Below, piece by piece: positions 27,711 through 36,796 of a stretch of 64,000 nucleotides of DNA. The translations under genes were made by a program, and so were the position numbers. Within the stretch, counting starts at the first letter, position 1. Each line of letters begins with the position of its first letter. The stretch comes from Acidobacteriota bacterium. Its GTDB lineage: Bacteria > Acidobacteriota > Blastocatellia > Pyrinomonadales > Pyrinomonadaceae. Under the pieces are notes generated by a model. That model was not told where the DNA came from. It saw nothing but the letters and a program-made list of their open reading frames with translations, and ran no database searches. Where the stretch lies: positions 1,249,501 through 1,313,500 of the forward strand of contig JADKBM010000011.1 in the NCBI GenBank assembly GCA_016715115.1, written 5' to 3'.

Positions 27711-27882
27711 TTGCAAGTCGCATTCTCAAATTTCCTTGAAATGGTCTCCAACACCAGTAAATGAGCATCCATATGGTCTTTTTCGGGACTTGACAATCAA
27801 CGTCTTGGTGTAAGAGACTACAAGCAACTTCTTGAAGTGGTATTACCTTTGGCAGTTTCGATCATCTGGATTCTGGAGATTT

Positions 27883-28659
27883 ATGGGATACGCAAAGTTG
27901 GATCTCAAGGGGCGGACGGCCGTGATCATCGGCGGCACATCGGGGATCGGAAGAGCGATCGCCGACGGCTTCGCCGAAGCGGAAGCGAACGTCGTCTGCA
28001 CTTCGCGCCGCGAAGAACAGGTCGAGAAGACCGCTGCCGAACTTGAAGCGAAGGGTTGCCGGACGATTCGCGTCACATCGGACGTTTCGGACCGCGAATC
28101 GTTGGCCGAACTGCTTGGCGCTTGCGTCAAAGCTTTCGGGAAGGTCGATATTCTCGTCAACTGCGCGGGAAGAACGAAGCGCGCGCCGACGGCGGACTTT
28201 CCCGAGGCGGACTGGAACGACATTATCGAGACCAACCTCAACGGCACGCTCCGGGCCTGCCAGATCTTCGGCAAGCACTTTCTCGAGAACGGTTACGGCC
28301 GGATCATCAATATCGCTTCCCTTTCAACTTTTGTCGCGCTTTTCGAGGTCGCCGCATATTCCGCCTCAAAGGCGGCGGTCGCGAGTTTGACGAAATCGCT
28401 GGCCGTCGAATGGGCGAAACACGGCGTCAACGTCAACGCCATCGCGCCGGGGGTTTTCCTGACTGATCTCAACCGCGAACTGCTCGAATCCACGGAACGC
28501 GGAAAGGAGTTTCAGTTGCGAACGCCGATGGGGCGCTTCGGCAAGGTCGAAGAACTTGCGGGTGCGGCGGTCTTTCTGGCGTCAGAAGCTGCGAGTTTCG
28601 TCACCGGCGAAGTGTTGGTCGTTGATGGCGGCTTCCTGGCGTCGGGCGTTAACCAGTGA
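27883..28659 (+). CDS. SDR-family oxidoreductase (second, KduD-related)
   Basis: Classical short-chain dehydrogenase of 258 residues: GGTSGIG (17-23), NCAG (93-96), S146, Y159, K163 and a C-terminus VTGEVLVVDGGFLAS. It is clearly related to the KduD of the opposite operon (both carry R-R/K-RAP-x(3-4)-PxxDW after NxAG). ATG 27883 is chosen because TCTGGAGATTT places GGAG at normal distance; the longer frame has none. First gene of the plus-strand operon, overlapping the M24-like gene by 4 bases. It may be a gluconate 5-dehydrogenase or a uronate-derived keto-acid reductase replacing UxaB (inference). Confidence 0.82.
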   Translation: MGYAKLDLKGRTAVIIGGTSGIGRAIADGFAEAEANVVCTSRREEQVEKTAAELEAKGCRTIRVTSDVSDRESLAELLGACVKAFGKVDILVNCAGRTKRAPTADFPEADWNDIIETNLNGTLRACQIFGKHFLENGYGRIINIASLSTFVALFEVAAYSASKAAVASLTKSLAVEWAKHGVNVNAIAPGVFLTDLNRELLESTERGKEFQLRTPMGRFGKVEELAGAAVFLASEAASFVTGEVLVVDGGFLASGVNQ

Positions 28660-29735
28660 ATCTTACGGCTGAGATCGAGCTGAAAACCGAAAGGCTCCGC
28701 GAGATGCTTGCGGCCCAGTCCCTCGGCGGTGTTCTGCTCAACACACAATCCAATTTTGCCTGGCTCACCGGCGGCGGATCGAATGCCGTCAACCGGAGCG
28801 TCGAGAACGGAGTCGGAACGCTTCTTGTGCGCCGCGACGGCATGCGTTTTTTGCTTGCGAACAACATTGAGATCGATCGGTTGATGGCCGAACAGATCCC
28901 GGGCGGCAGTTGTGAGCCGCTCTCATTTGATTGGCGTGCCGAAAAGTCCTCGCCTGAGATCGCCGCCGATCAGGCGCGCGCCCTGGTCGGCAACGCCGGC
29001 GAGATAATCTCCGATCTGCCGCTGTCAAAGTCCGTTCGGCCGGCGGAGAACCTCATCGCTCCGTGCCGTTACGAATTGACAATTCCCGAGATTGAACGCT
29101 TTCACAAACTCGGCGCGGACACGAACGAGGGCGTCCGCCGGGCTTTCGAGTCGATTGCGCCCGGAATGCCGGAGCAAAGGATCGCGACGGTCGTCGCGGC
29201 AGAACTTGCCGTAAGCGGCATCGAAACGGTTGTCGTGCTGGTCGGAGCCGACGACCGGATCGGCGCGTACCGTCATCCAACTCCGACTGAGAATGTCTGG
29301 AAGAAATCGGTGCTCGTCGCAGTTTGCGCGAAGCGCAGCGGATTGATTGCCAGTTTGACGCGGATCGGAATCGCCGGCCCCGTTTCCGCCGAGTTCAGCG
29401 AACGGACCGAAGCCGTCAAGGAAATTCAAAGAACAATTTGCCGCGCAACGGAGGTCGGTCGCGAAGGCCGCGAACTTTACGGTTTGCTTGAATCCAAGTA
29501 TGCGGAACTCGGTTTCGCCGACGAGATCGGCAAGCACCATCAGGGCGGAGCCGCCGGGTACAAGACACGCGAATGGGTCGCGCATCCGAAATCGTCCGAA
29601 CGGGTCGTCGCCAATCAGGCTTTCGCTTGGAACCCGTCGATCACGGGCACCAAGGCCGAGGAAACGATGATCGTCACGGCCGGTGGGTTCGAATTCATAA
29701 CGGCGAACGACGTAACTGGAATCTTTCAATATTGA
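28656..29735 (+). CDS. M24-family (creatinase/prolidase-like) protein with missing metal ligands
   Basis: 359 residues with the pita-bread layout: an N-terminal creatinase-N domain (about 1-130, GGVLLNTQSNFAWLTGGGSN) and an M24 domain (about 145-355). The usual metal site (two Asp, one His, two Glu) is only partly present: GKHHQGGAAGY keeps the His and TKAEETMIVT a Glu, but the strands that should hold the two Asp read LVAVCAKRSGLIASLTRIG and have none. It is therefore probably not a metallopeptidase; creatinase is a known metal-free relative. GTG start overlaps the SDR stop (GTGA). Role in the hexuronate operon unknown. Confidence 0.75.
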   Translation: MNLTAEIELKTERLREMLAAQSLGGVLLNTQSNFAWLTGGGSNAVNRSVENGVGTLLVRRDGMRFLLANNIEIDRLMAEQIPGGSCEPLSFDWRAEKSSPEIAADQARALVGNAGEIISDLPLSKSVRPAENLIAPCRYELTIPEIERFHKLGADTNEGVRRAFESIAPGMPEQRIATVVAAELAVSGIETVVVLVGADDRIGAYRHPTPTENVWKKSVLVAVCAKRSGLIASLTRIGIAGPVSAEFSERTEAVKEIQRTICRATEVGREGRELYGLLESKYAELGFADEIGKHHQGGAAGYKTREWVAHPKSSERVVANQAFAWNPSITGTKAEETMIVTAGGFEFITANDVTGIFQY

Positions 29736-29745
29736 GGGTGACAAA

Positions 29746-31026
29746 ATGACTGAGAAATCGATCGAAACGCCGGTTCGCGTCGGCAACTTCCGCTGGGTGA
29801 TCTGTGCTCTGCTGTTCTTCGCGGCGACCGTCAACTATATCGACCGTCAGGTTATCGGAATCCTTAAACCCACGCTGCAAGAGGAGTTCGGCTGGACAGA
29901 GAACGATTACGGCTGGATCGTGTTCGCGTTTCAATCCGCGTACGCGCTCGGGATGCTCGGCGTCGGCAGGTTGATGGACCGAATCGGAACGAAAAACGGT
30001 TTTTCGATTTCGGTGACGCTGTGGAGCATTGCCGCGATGGCCCACGCCTGGGCCGGTTCGGTCGGTTCGTTTATGGCGGCGCGCTTTGCGCTCGGGCTTG
30101 GCGAGGCCGGCAACTTCCCGGCGTCGATCAAGACGGTTGCGGAGTGGTTTCCGAAAAAGGAACGCGCGCTGGCGACCGGCATCTTCAACGCCGGAACCAA
30201 CATCGGCGCGCTCGTCACGCCGCTTGTCGTGCCCTGGATCGCTTATACGTACGGATGGTACGAGGCTTTCATCATAACCGGCGCGATCGGCTTTCTCTGG
30301 CTGATCTTCTGGCTCATCTTTTATCGCAAACCTGAAGATCATCCGCGACTCTCAAAGGCCGAGCTGGACTACATCAACAGCGACAAAGAAGAGGTCTTGC
30401 CGACTATTCCCTGGAAAAGGCTTTTTCCGCATCGGCAGACCTGGGCGTTCGCGATCGGCAAGTTTCTGACAGACCCGATCTGGTGGGTCTATCTCTTCTG
30501 GCTACCGGATTTCCTGCAAAAGAAACACGGGTTGGACATCAAAACCTTCGGGATTCCGCTCGCGATCATCTACATCATCGCGGACTTCGGAAGCATCGGC
30601 GGCGGTTGGATCTCCGGATTCCTGATCAAACGCGGCTGGTCGGTCAACGCCGGCCGAAAGACGGCGATGCTCATTTGCGCGATCGCGGTCGTTCCGATCG
30701 TCTTTGCATCGATCACAACGAATCTCTGGGTCGCGGTGACGCTGATCGGGATCGCGGCCGCTGCGCATCAGGGCTGGTCGGCGAATATCTTCACTCTGAC
30801 TTCGGATATGTTCCCGAAACAGGCGGTCGGATCGGTCGTCGGCATCGGCGGAATGGCCGGCGCGATCGGTGGAATGTTCATCGCCAAACTCGTCGGCTGG
30901 ATACTTGATGCGACCGGAAGCTACATCCCGATCTTCGCCATCGCCGCCTCGGCTTACTTGATCGCGTTGCTCGTAATACACTTGTTGACGCCGAAACTGG
31001 ATCCCGCAAGACTGGACAATGCATAA
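29746..31026 (+). CDS. exuT: MFS hexuronate transporter, ExuT type
   Basis: Twelve-helix major facilitator of the anion:cation symporter family. The first helix region FFAATVNYIDRQVIGILKP, the loop GRLMDRIGTKNGFS and GLGEAGNFPASIKTVAEWFP are signatures of the ExuT/GudP branch that takes up galacturonate, glucuronate or aldarates with protons. 426 residues is typical. GAGGGTGACAAA precedes the ATG. It lies 10 bases after the M24-like gene and overlaps the GH43 gene by 8 bases, so it belongs to one operon and should supply monomeric uronates to the pathway. Confidence 0.9.
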   Translation: MTEKSIETPVRVGNFRWVICALLFFAATVNYIDRQVIGILKPTLQEEFGWTENDYGWIVFAFQSAYALGMLGVGRLMDRIGTKNGFSISVTLWSIAAMAHAWAGSVGSFMAARFALGLGEAGNFPASIKTVAEWFPKKERALATGIFNAGTNIGALVTPLVVPWIAYTYGWYEAFIITGAIGFLWLIFWLIFYRKPEDHPRLSKAELDYINSDKEEVLPTIPWKRLFPHRQTWAFAIGKFLTDPIWWVYLFWLPDFLQKKHGLDIKTFGIPLAIIYIIADFGSIGGGWISGFLIKRGWSVNAGRKTAMLICAIAVVPIVFASITTNLWVAVTLIGIAAAAHQGWSANIFTLTSDMFPKQAVGSVVGIGGMAGAIGGMFIAKLVGWILDATGSYIPIFAIAASAYLIALLVIHLLTPKLDPARLDNA

Positions 31027-32635
31027 ACTACTGCAATTTCTGGCCGCGATGGCGATCCTTTCCGCGGCCGCGGCCGTTTCAGCTCAGAACGCATCGCCGG
31101 TCTGGCGAGCCGACAACGGCGACGGCACATTCAAAAACCCGATTCTCCACGCAGATTATTCCGATCCGGACGCGATCCGCGTCGGCGACGATTTCTATAT
31201 GACCGCGTCGAGTTTCAACGCCGCGCCCGGCCTTCCGATTCTCCATTCGAAGGACCTCGTCAACTGGCGTTTGATAAATTATGCTCTCCGCGAACAGGTC
31301 CCGACCGATGTTTTCAGCCGACCGGTCCACGGCGGCGGCGTTTGGGCACCGGCGATCAGATTTCACGACGGCGAGTTCTACATCTTCTACCCGGACCCGG
31401 ATCACGGCATCTACGTGACCAAGACAAAGGACCCGATGGGCGAATGGTCCGCGCCGCTGCTGATCAAGTCCGGGAAAGGCTGGATCGACCCGTGTCCGTT
31501 ATGGGACGAAGACGGTCGCGCCTATCTCGTCAGCGCGTTCGCCGGCAGCCGCGCCGGATTGAAGACCGTCCTGACCGTCAGCCGAATGGATCCGAGCGGG
31601 ATGAAACTCATCGGCGATCCGGTTCTCGTTTTCGATGGGCACGACGCACATCCCACGGTCGAAGGCCCGAAGTTCTACAAGCGTAACGGTTTTTACTACA
31701 TATTCGCTCCGGCGGGCGGCGTTGCGACGGGCTGGCAGCTGGTCTTGCGTTCGAAGAACGTCTTCGGTCCATACGAAGAGAAGACCGTCCTCGCGCAAGG
31801 CAAGACGAACGTCAACGGTCCGCATCAAGGTGCGTGGGTAACGACACAGTCGGGAGAAGATTGGTTCCTCCATTTTCAAGACAAGGGTGCGTATGGAAGA
31901 GTCCTTCATTTGCAACCGATGATCTGGAAAAACGACTTTCCGGTGATCGGCTCGGACATCGACGGTGACGGCACCGGCGAACCCGTTGCGACATTTCGCA
32001 AACCGAATGTGGGCAAGACATATCCAACGGAGACCCCGCCTGATTCTGACGAGTTTGACGCGGAAAAACCGGGACTTCAATGGCAATGGCACGCAAATCC
32101 CCAGGCGCTTTGGGCGTTCGCGTTTCCTTCAAAGGGCGTCCTGCGCATCAATTCCGTTCAAACACCGGCGGACCAGAAGAATCTCTGGGACGCGCCGAAC
32201 TTGCTGCTTCAGAAGTTTCCCGCCGACCGCTTCACAGCAACCGCGAAAGTCACGCTAAATTCGCGGGTCGAGGGCGAGAAGTTCGGCCTGCTGGTGATGG
32301 GGCTCGACTATTCATATCTTGGCGTGACCTTGAGAGGCGGCAAACTCTTTGCGGCGCAGGCCGGAGCGCGCGACGCCGACAAGGGGAACACGGAAACCGA
32401 AACCGCGCCGTTTCCCGTTGACAGCCGAACGTTCTTTGTCCGAGTTTCCGTCGAACCGGCCGCGATATGCCGGTTTTCGTACAGTACGGACGGGAGATCA
32501 TTCACCAACCTCGGAACGCCGTTCAAGGCGCGGGAAGGCCGGTGGATCGGCGCGAAGATCGGATTCTTTTTCTCGCGCCCGACGAAGTTCAACGATTCGG
32601 GCTCGGCCGATATCGATTGGATACGCTTCGAGTGA
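31019..32635 (+). CDS. Secreted glycoside hydrolase family 43
   Basis: Five-bladed propeller glycosidase with a signal peptide (LLQFLAAMAILSAAAAVSA). GH43 residues: catalytic base D49 in HADYSDPDAIRV, the pKa-tuning Asp in GWIDPCPLWDEDG and the general acid Glu in HPTVEGPKFYK. A C-terminal beta-sandwich of about 190 residues follows (from about 345, DEFDAEKPGLQWQWHANP), the GH43 C2/DUF1349-like domain seen in beta-xylosidase-type members. 538 residues. In a pectin locus it probably trims arabinose, xylose or galactose side chains. Last gene of the plus-strand operon. Confidence 0.9.
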   Translation: MHKLLQFLAAMAILSAAAAVSAQNASPVWRADNGDGTFKNPILHADYSDPDAIRVGDDFYMTASSFNAAPGLPILHSKDLVNWRLINYALREQVPTDVFSRPVHGGGVWAPAIRFHDGEFYIFYPDPDHGIYVTKTKDPMGEWSAPLLIKSGKGWIDPCPLWDEDGRAYLVSAFAGSRAGLKTVLTVSRMDPSGMKLIGDPVLVFDGHDAHPTVEGPKFYKRNGFYYIFAPAGGVATGWQLVLRSKNVFGPYEEKTVLAQGKTNVNGPHQGAWVTTQSGEDWFLHFQDKGAYGRVLHLQPMIWKNDFPVIGSDIDGDGTGEPVATFRKPNVGKTYPTETPPDSDEFDAEKPGLQWQWHANPQALWAFAFPSKGVLRINSVQTPADQKNLWDAPNLLLQKFPADRFTATAKVTLNSRVEGEKFGLLVMGLDYSYLGVTLRGGKLFAAQAGARDADKGNTETETAPFPVDSRTFFVRVSVEPAAICRFSYSTDGRSFTNLGTPFKAREGRWIGAKIGFFFSRPTKFNDSGSADIDWIRFE

Positions 32636-32703
32636 TTCTGATTGGGAATGAGTCCAATACGCGGCTTTTCGACGACAAATGGAACGAATTCAGATTCTCC
32701 GCA

Positions 32704-33468
32704 TCAATTCTCGTCAATTTCCCTTTGAGCAGACCTGAATCGCATTCCGTCGATGCCTTCGGATTCCTGCGCGGCGCGTGTGTGCAGCAGGTGTTCGCGC
32801 ATCGCGTTCCCGGCCGCTTCCGGGTCGTGGGCACGGATCGCGCGGTAGATCTGGCGGTGCATTTCGGCTGACTCCTTGAGATCCAGCGCGAGATGCACCG
32901 TTTTGCTTCGTGTCTCGAACAGGATCGTCGCGACCATATTCATCAAGGCGGTAAGAATACGATTCCCGGACGCGGCGGCGATCGTCTGGTGAAAACGCAT
33001 ATCGTGAACGAGATATTCCTCGGGTTCTTCGAGCGAGGCGAACATTTCGGCGACCTCTTCCGCCATCGTCGCGATATGATCCCCTGAAGCGCGTTTTGCG
33101 GCGAGTTCGGCGACCGCCATCTCGAGCGCGATGCGCGTTTCGAACATCTCATCGGAACTGAAACCGTGAAGCGACGCCATCAGGCGCAACGGGTTCGCGT
33201 CGAGCGCCGGCGAAGCGTCGGCCTCGGCGACGAATGTGCCCGCCCCTTGCCGGGAATGGAAGACGCCGACCGCAGCGAGCGTTCGAATTCCGGCGCGCAG
33301 GGTCGGCCGCGAAACCCCCAACTGGCGCGCCAGATCACGTTCCGGGGGTAAACGATCTCCCGGTTTCAGGTCTCCCGCGTGAATCATCTCGCGCAACCGT
33401 CGGACAACCTCCTCAGACGTTGTCAACTGCCGTTCGCTTGTCGTTGTATCCAGCATTTGGTTCTTCAT
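32704..33468 (-). CDS. GntR-family regulator, FadR subfamily (FCD domain)
   Basis: 254 residues: winged helix-turn-helix (about 19-80, PPERDLARQLGVSRPTLRAG, GVFHSRQGAGTFV) and an all-helical FCD ligand domain (about 105-232) with the metal-site residues D156 and H160 (DMRFHQ), H204 (EMHRQI) and H226 (REHLLH). The family includes UxuR, ExuR, KdgR-like and LldR regulators and binds TTGGT-N-ACCAA palindromes. Two such palindromes occur in this locus (27690 and 44790), so it is the best candidate for their binder, with a uronate or KDG as effector (inference). Its gene stands on the opposite strand, after the GH43 operon. Confidence 0.92.
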   Translation of the reverse strand: MKNQMLDTTTSERQLTTSEEVVRRLREMIHAGDLKPGDRLPPERDLARQLGVSRPTLRAGIRTLAAVGVFHSRQGAGTFVAEADASPALDANPLRLMASLHGFSSDEMFETRIALEMAVAELAAKRASGDHIATMAEEVAEMFASLEEPEEYLVHDMRFHQTIAAASGNRILTALMNMVATILFETRSKTVHLALDLKESAEMHRQIYRAIRAHDPEAAGNAMREHLLHTRAAQESEGIDGMRFRSAQREIDEN

Positions 33469-33526
33469 CCCGCAGTTCGTTGGTCAATAGAATAGCTTAG
33501 TTCCAACAATATCGCGAACATTTGGC

Positions 33527-34045
33527 TTACGGTTTGACCGGCTTGAGCGGTTCAGCATAGACCTTGATCAGTATCAACGAGAACTCTTTTCCGGGAGTGT
33601 TGACGCGGTGATGCGGCGTGCCGCGCGGAACGATGATCAGATCGCCCTTGCGAATCGTGAACGTCTCGCCGCCCGAGATCTTTGTCGCGCGCCATTCGCC
33701 GGGTGATGCTTCTCGCGGATTCTCAAGCGTTCCGCCGAGCGTTAACTGGGCGGAACCTTCGAGCACGTAATAAACGTCGTCCGAAGCATCGTGAAGCTCG
33801 GCCTCGCTCGAATCGCGTTTCTTGTCGTGCTGGATCGCGACGCGGAGTTCCATTCCGGCGCCGCCGACGAGTTCCGAAACCTTGTTTTCCGATCGGATGG
33901 ATTTTTCAAGCTCGGCCAGCGACTGTTTCGTCTTAACGACAAAAGGCCTGATCGGCTTCGACGGCTCGCGCGTCTGGGCGAACGAAACAATCGAAAGGAG
34001 ACTAAAGGCAAAAACAATAAATACGACTGATTTTATAGATTTCAT
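33527..34045 (-). CDS. Secreted cupin-domain protein
   Basis: 172 residues from ATG 34045: a signal peptide (SVVFIVFAFSLLSIVSFA) and one RmlC-like cupin (about 65-165) with HDASDDVYYVLEGSAQLTLG and the second motif RGTPHHRV, giving His ligands for a metal. The reading frame extends upstream only through the heptamer repeat, which is not coding. A cupin in a pectin cluster recalls KdgF, which opens unsaturated uronates, but KdgF is shorter and cytoplasmic; this one is exported, so the role is open. Separated from the GH105 gene by 748 bases of mainly heptamer repeats. Confidence 0.75.
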   Translation of the reverse strand: MKSIKSVVFIVFAFSLLSIVSFAQTREPSKPIRPFVVKTKQSLAELEKSIRSENKVSELVGGAGMELRVAIQHDKKRDSSEAELHDASDDVYYVLEGSAQLTLGGTLENPREASPGEWRATKISGGETFTIRKGDLIIVPRGTPHHRVNTPGKEFSLILIKVYAEPLKPVKP

Positions 34046-34090
34046 AGGTTTTATCCGCGATCGCAATTCCGTGGTATAGGAGAAGTAAGA

Positions 34091-34278
<188 letters not shown>

Positions 34279-34356
34279 GCTCGACAACCAAGATCGGTTT
34301 GTCAAATACGCCAGCGCCTGTTTCTCGTTTCTGATGTCAAAGGTCAAAGACCGAAG

Positions 34357-34804
34357 TTCTAAGTTCACAGTTCCAAGTTCTCACTTCTCAGTTCCAAATT
34401 CTCACTTCACACTTCTCACTTCCCAGTTCTCACTTCCCACTTCTCATTTCTCACTTCTCACTTCTCATTTCCCAGTTCCCACTTCTCACTTCCCACTTCT
34501 CATTTCTCATTTCTCACTTCCCACTTCTCATTTCTCACTTCTCACTTCCCAGTTCCCAGTTCTCATTTCTCACTTCCCACTTCTCATTTCTCACTTCCCA
34601 CTTCTCATTTCTCACTTCTCACTTCCCAGTTCCCAGTTCTCACTTCTCACTTCCCAGTTCCCAGTTCTCACTTCTCACTTCTCACTTCTCACTTTTCACT
34701 TCCCACTTTTCACTTCCCACTTCTCACTTCCCGCTTCTCAGTTCTCACTTCCCAGTTCTCACTTCCCACTTCTCAGTTCTCACTTCTCAGTTCTCATTTC
34801 CCAT
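34357..34804. repeat. Heptamer minisatellite TTCTCAC/TTCCCAC
   Basis: About 448 bases of heptamers TTCTCAC, TTCCCAC, TTCTCAT, TTCTCAG, TTCCCAG, about 64 units. The right end supplies the TGA stop codon of the GH105 gene on the minus strand. Read on the plus strand the array is open and gives a Ser/His/Phe/Leu/Thr low-complexity frame that I do not regard as a gene. Confidence 0.93.
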
Positions 34805-36713
34805 TTCGCGCTGCCTTGAGCAACCATCCGGCGAGCTCGCGGGCGGCGAGATTATTGTCGTAGATTCCTTTCATCTTGCGGCCGTCGACATATTCGTTGT
34901 AAAGCCACGGATCGCCAAGCGCAAAGACCGTGCCTTTGCCGAATTTAACGGTCGCCATCACGACATCGCCGTTTGATTTGAGCAACGGAACTGCCCTGCC
35001 CGAGAGTTTCAGCGTTGAGATCTCCTTCAGATAAAGCTCGCGTGCCATCCTGAACACGGGATTTCCCGCCGGAACTTCGATCCGGCCTTGCGCGAACTGA
35101 TCGTTTTGGACGCGATTCTGACTGTCCTTGTTGAACTCAAGTCCGAACTTACGTGCCAGAATGTTCCAATTGTCGAACTCAGCGTTGCCGAAATCATTGC
35201 CGAGCAACACCAACACGCCGCCCTTCTTCACCCAGCGGGCAATCGCTTCGGCGTCGGCGGCGTTGATGAAGTTCGGTTTCGGCGTCTCCTTTTCGGTGTC
35301 CGGGTCAACGATCAAGTAAACGCTCGCGGCTTTCAGATTCTGTGGAGACGGACGGCTCGAAAGCTTTTCAAGCTGCGCGCCGAACGATTTGAAATGCTCG
35401 CCAAGCGCATAGAATCCGGGATGATTCTTTTCGTCCCATTTGTAGTGCCAGACCGATCCGTCGGGCCGCACTTCGTGATTGTAGAAATCGTCAAGCACGA
35501 CCCTCTTTCCCGCTCCCGCGCGTCCGCGTTCGAGGTGTTCGATTTCGAGCGCCGCCATCACCGCCGGTCCGAGCCCTTTGGCGTCGTTGGTGCGGAGTTT
35601 TTCGCTCATATAATAGTCGAAACTGCCGTCCCGGTATGGATTTCCTCCAAGTCCGGAGACGGAGACCGTGCCTTCCCAATCAAGAAATCCGTCCGGCCGC
35701 AGCTTGATGAATTCCTTCTTGATTCCGGCCCAGCCTTTGTTAACAGTGGCCAGATATCCGGGCGCCAGATTACCCTGCCGGACGCCTTTCGCGAGCGCAT
35801 AAACGAACATCGCGGCGCAGGACGATTCGTGATAGTTCTTGCCCTTGCCGGGCAGGTCGATGATGTCCCACCACAAACCGTCCTTGTCCTGATACCGGGT
35901 GATCGCCTTTGCCAGGCGATCGAAGATCGAGACCAGTTCCTGACGACGCGGATGATCTTTCGGAAAATGGTCGAGGACGTCCGTCAACGCAATTGCGTAC
36001 CAGCCCATCGCGCGGCCCCAAACGTGCGGACTCAACCCCGTTTCCTTGTTTGCCCAACGTTGCTGCTTCGACTCGTCCCAGCCGTGATAAAGCAACCCGG
36101 TCTTTGGATCGCGCGCGTGTTTTTCCATCCAGACGAACTGGTTGGCAATATCGTTCCAATTGTCCTCTTTCCAAACCTGCGAATACTCGGCGTAGAAAGG
36201 CTGGCCCATATAAAGTCCGTCGAGCCACATCTGCCAAGGGTAGATGTTCTTGTGCCAGAAGCCGCCTTCTTTCGTTCGTGGGTGGGAGTTGAGCTGCAAG
36301 CGAATGTACTCGGTCGCCTTTTTGTATTTTTCGTCTCCGGTCACACGGTAGAGGGTCATCATCGCACGGCCGGGCGTGATGTGATCGATGTTGTGTTCGA
36401 CCAGATCGTAACCCGTGAGTTTGCCGTCCTTGTCGAACCAGTAATCCATTCCGCGCTTGATGAAATCGAAGTACTTCGGATCGCCGGTGGCGTACCAGAG
36501 TTGTTCGACCGCTTTTAGTTGCACTCCTTGTTCGTAGTTCCAATTCTTCGGGATTCCGATCGGCGTGCCATCGTCTTCGGGCCAGATCCGGTTCATCAGT
36601 GTATGTGCCAGGCGCTCTGAAAGCGGTGCCTCGTTCTTCTGCGCATTGGCCGAAACCGCGCAAAGCAAAACCAGTGCGGTGACAACAAGCTTATTATTTA
36701 CAACAATTTTCAT
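34794..36713 (-). CDS. Unsaturated rhamnogalacturonyl hydrolase GH105 with C-terminal domain
   Basis: Secreted (VVTALVLLCAVSANA) alpha/alpha-barrel hydrolase that removes the unsaturated uronate left by lyases on rhamnogalacturonan fragments. Catalytic D165 in WLDGLYMGQPF matches the YteR/YesR Asp; GLLYHGWDES, SPHVWGRAMGWYAIAL and HESSCAAMFVYALA are further GH105 motifs (domain about 30-400). Residues about 415-635 form a second domain with an IVDPD and GGVLVLLGNDFGN pattern, like a Rossmann-like DUF4350/ThuA-type module; 639 residues is long for GH105. Its stop codon lies in the heptamer array. Fourth gene after the PL10 fusion gene's group, 70 bases from the acetylesterase gene. Confidence 0.9.
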   Translation of the reverse strand: MKIVVNNKLVVTALVLLCAVSANAQKNEAPLSERLAHTLMNRIWPEDDGTPIGIPKNWNYEQGVQLKAVEQLWYATGDPKYFDFIKRGMDYWFDKDGKLTGYDLVEHNIDHITPGRAMMTLYRVTGDEKYKKATEYIRLQLNSHPRTKEGGFWHKNIYPWQMWLDGLYMGQPFYAEYSQVWKEDNWNDIANQFVWMEKHARDPKTGLLYHGWDESKQQRWANKETGLSPHVWGRAMGWYAIALTDVLDHFPKDHPRRQELVSIFDRLAKAITRYQDKDGLWWDIIDLPGKGKNYHESSCAAMFVYALAKGVRQGNLAPGYLATVNKGWAGIKKEFIKLRPDGFLDWEGTVSVSGLGGNPYRDGSFDYYMSEKLRTNDAKGLGPAVMAALEIEHLERGRAGAGKRVVLDDFYNHEVRPDGSVWHYKWDEKNHPGFYALGEHFKSFGAQLEKLSSRPSPQNLKAASVYLIVDPDTEKETPKPNFINAADAEAIARWVKKGGVLVLLGNDFGNAEFDNWNILARKFGLEFNKDSQNRVQNDQFAQGRIEVPAGNPVFRMARELYLKEISTLKLSGRAVPLLKSNGDVVMATVKFGKGTVFALGDPWLYNEYVDGRKMKGIYDNNLAARELAGWLLKAARNGK

Positions 36714-36761
36714 ATTCGACCTTCTTGATCGGCAACAAGATTCCCAACAGATCCACCGACA

Positions 36762-36796
36762 TTCACCTCTCAGTTCTCACTTCTCACTTCTCAAGC
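36762..36796. repeat. Short TTCTCAC heptamer tract
   Basis: A small copy of the heptamer type (CTCTCAGTTCTCACTTCTCA) lying across the 3' end of the acetylesterase gene. As with the GH105 gene, the stop codon (GAGAAGTGA on the minus strand) is formed by the repeat. Confidence 0.75.

Noticed and set aside
34334..34819. 161-residue plus-strand frame rich in Ser, His, Phe, Leu and Thr
   Set aside because: It is only the open strand of the TTCTCAC heptamer array; no ribosome site, no domain, and it overlaps the 3' end of the GH105 gene.
35088..36518. 476-residue plus-strand frame opposite GH105
   Set aside because: Antisense shadow of a gene with visible catalytic motifs; no domain or start signal of its own.
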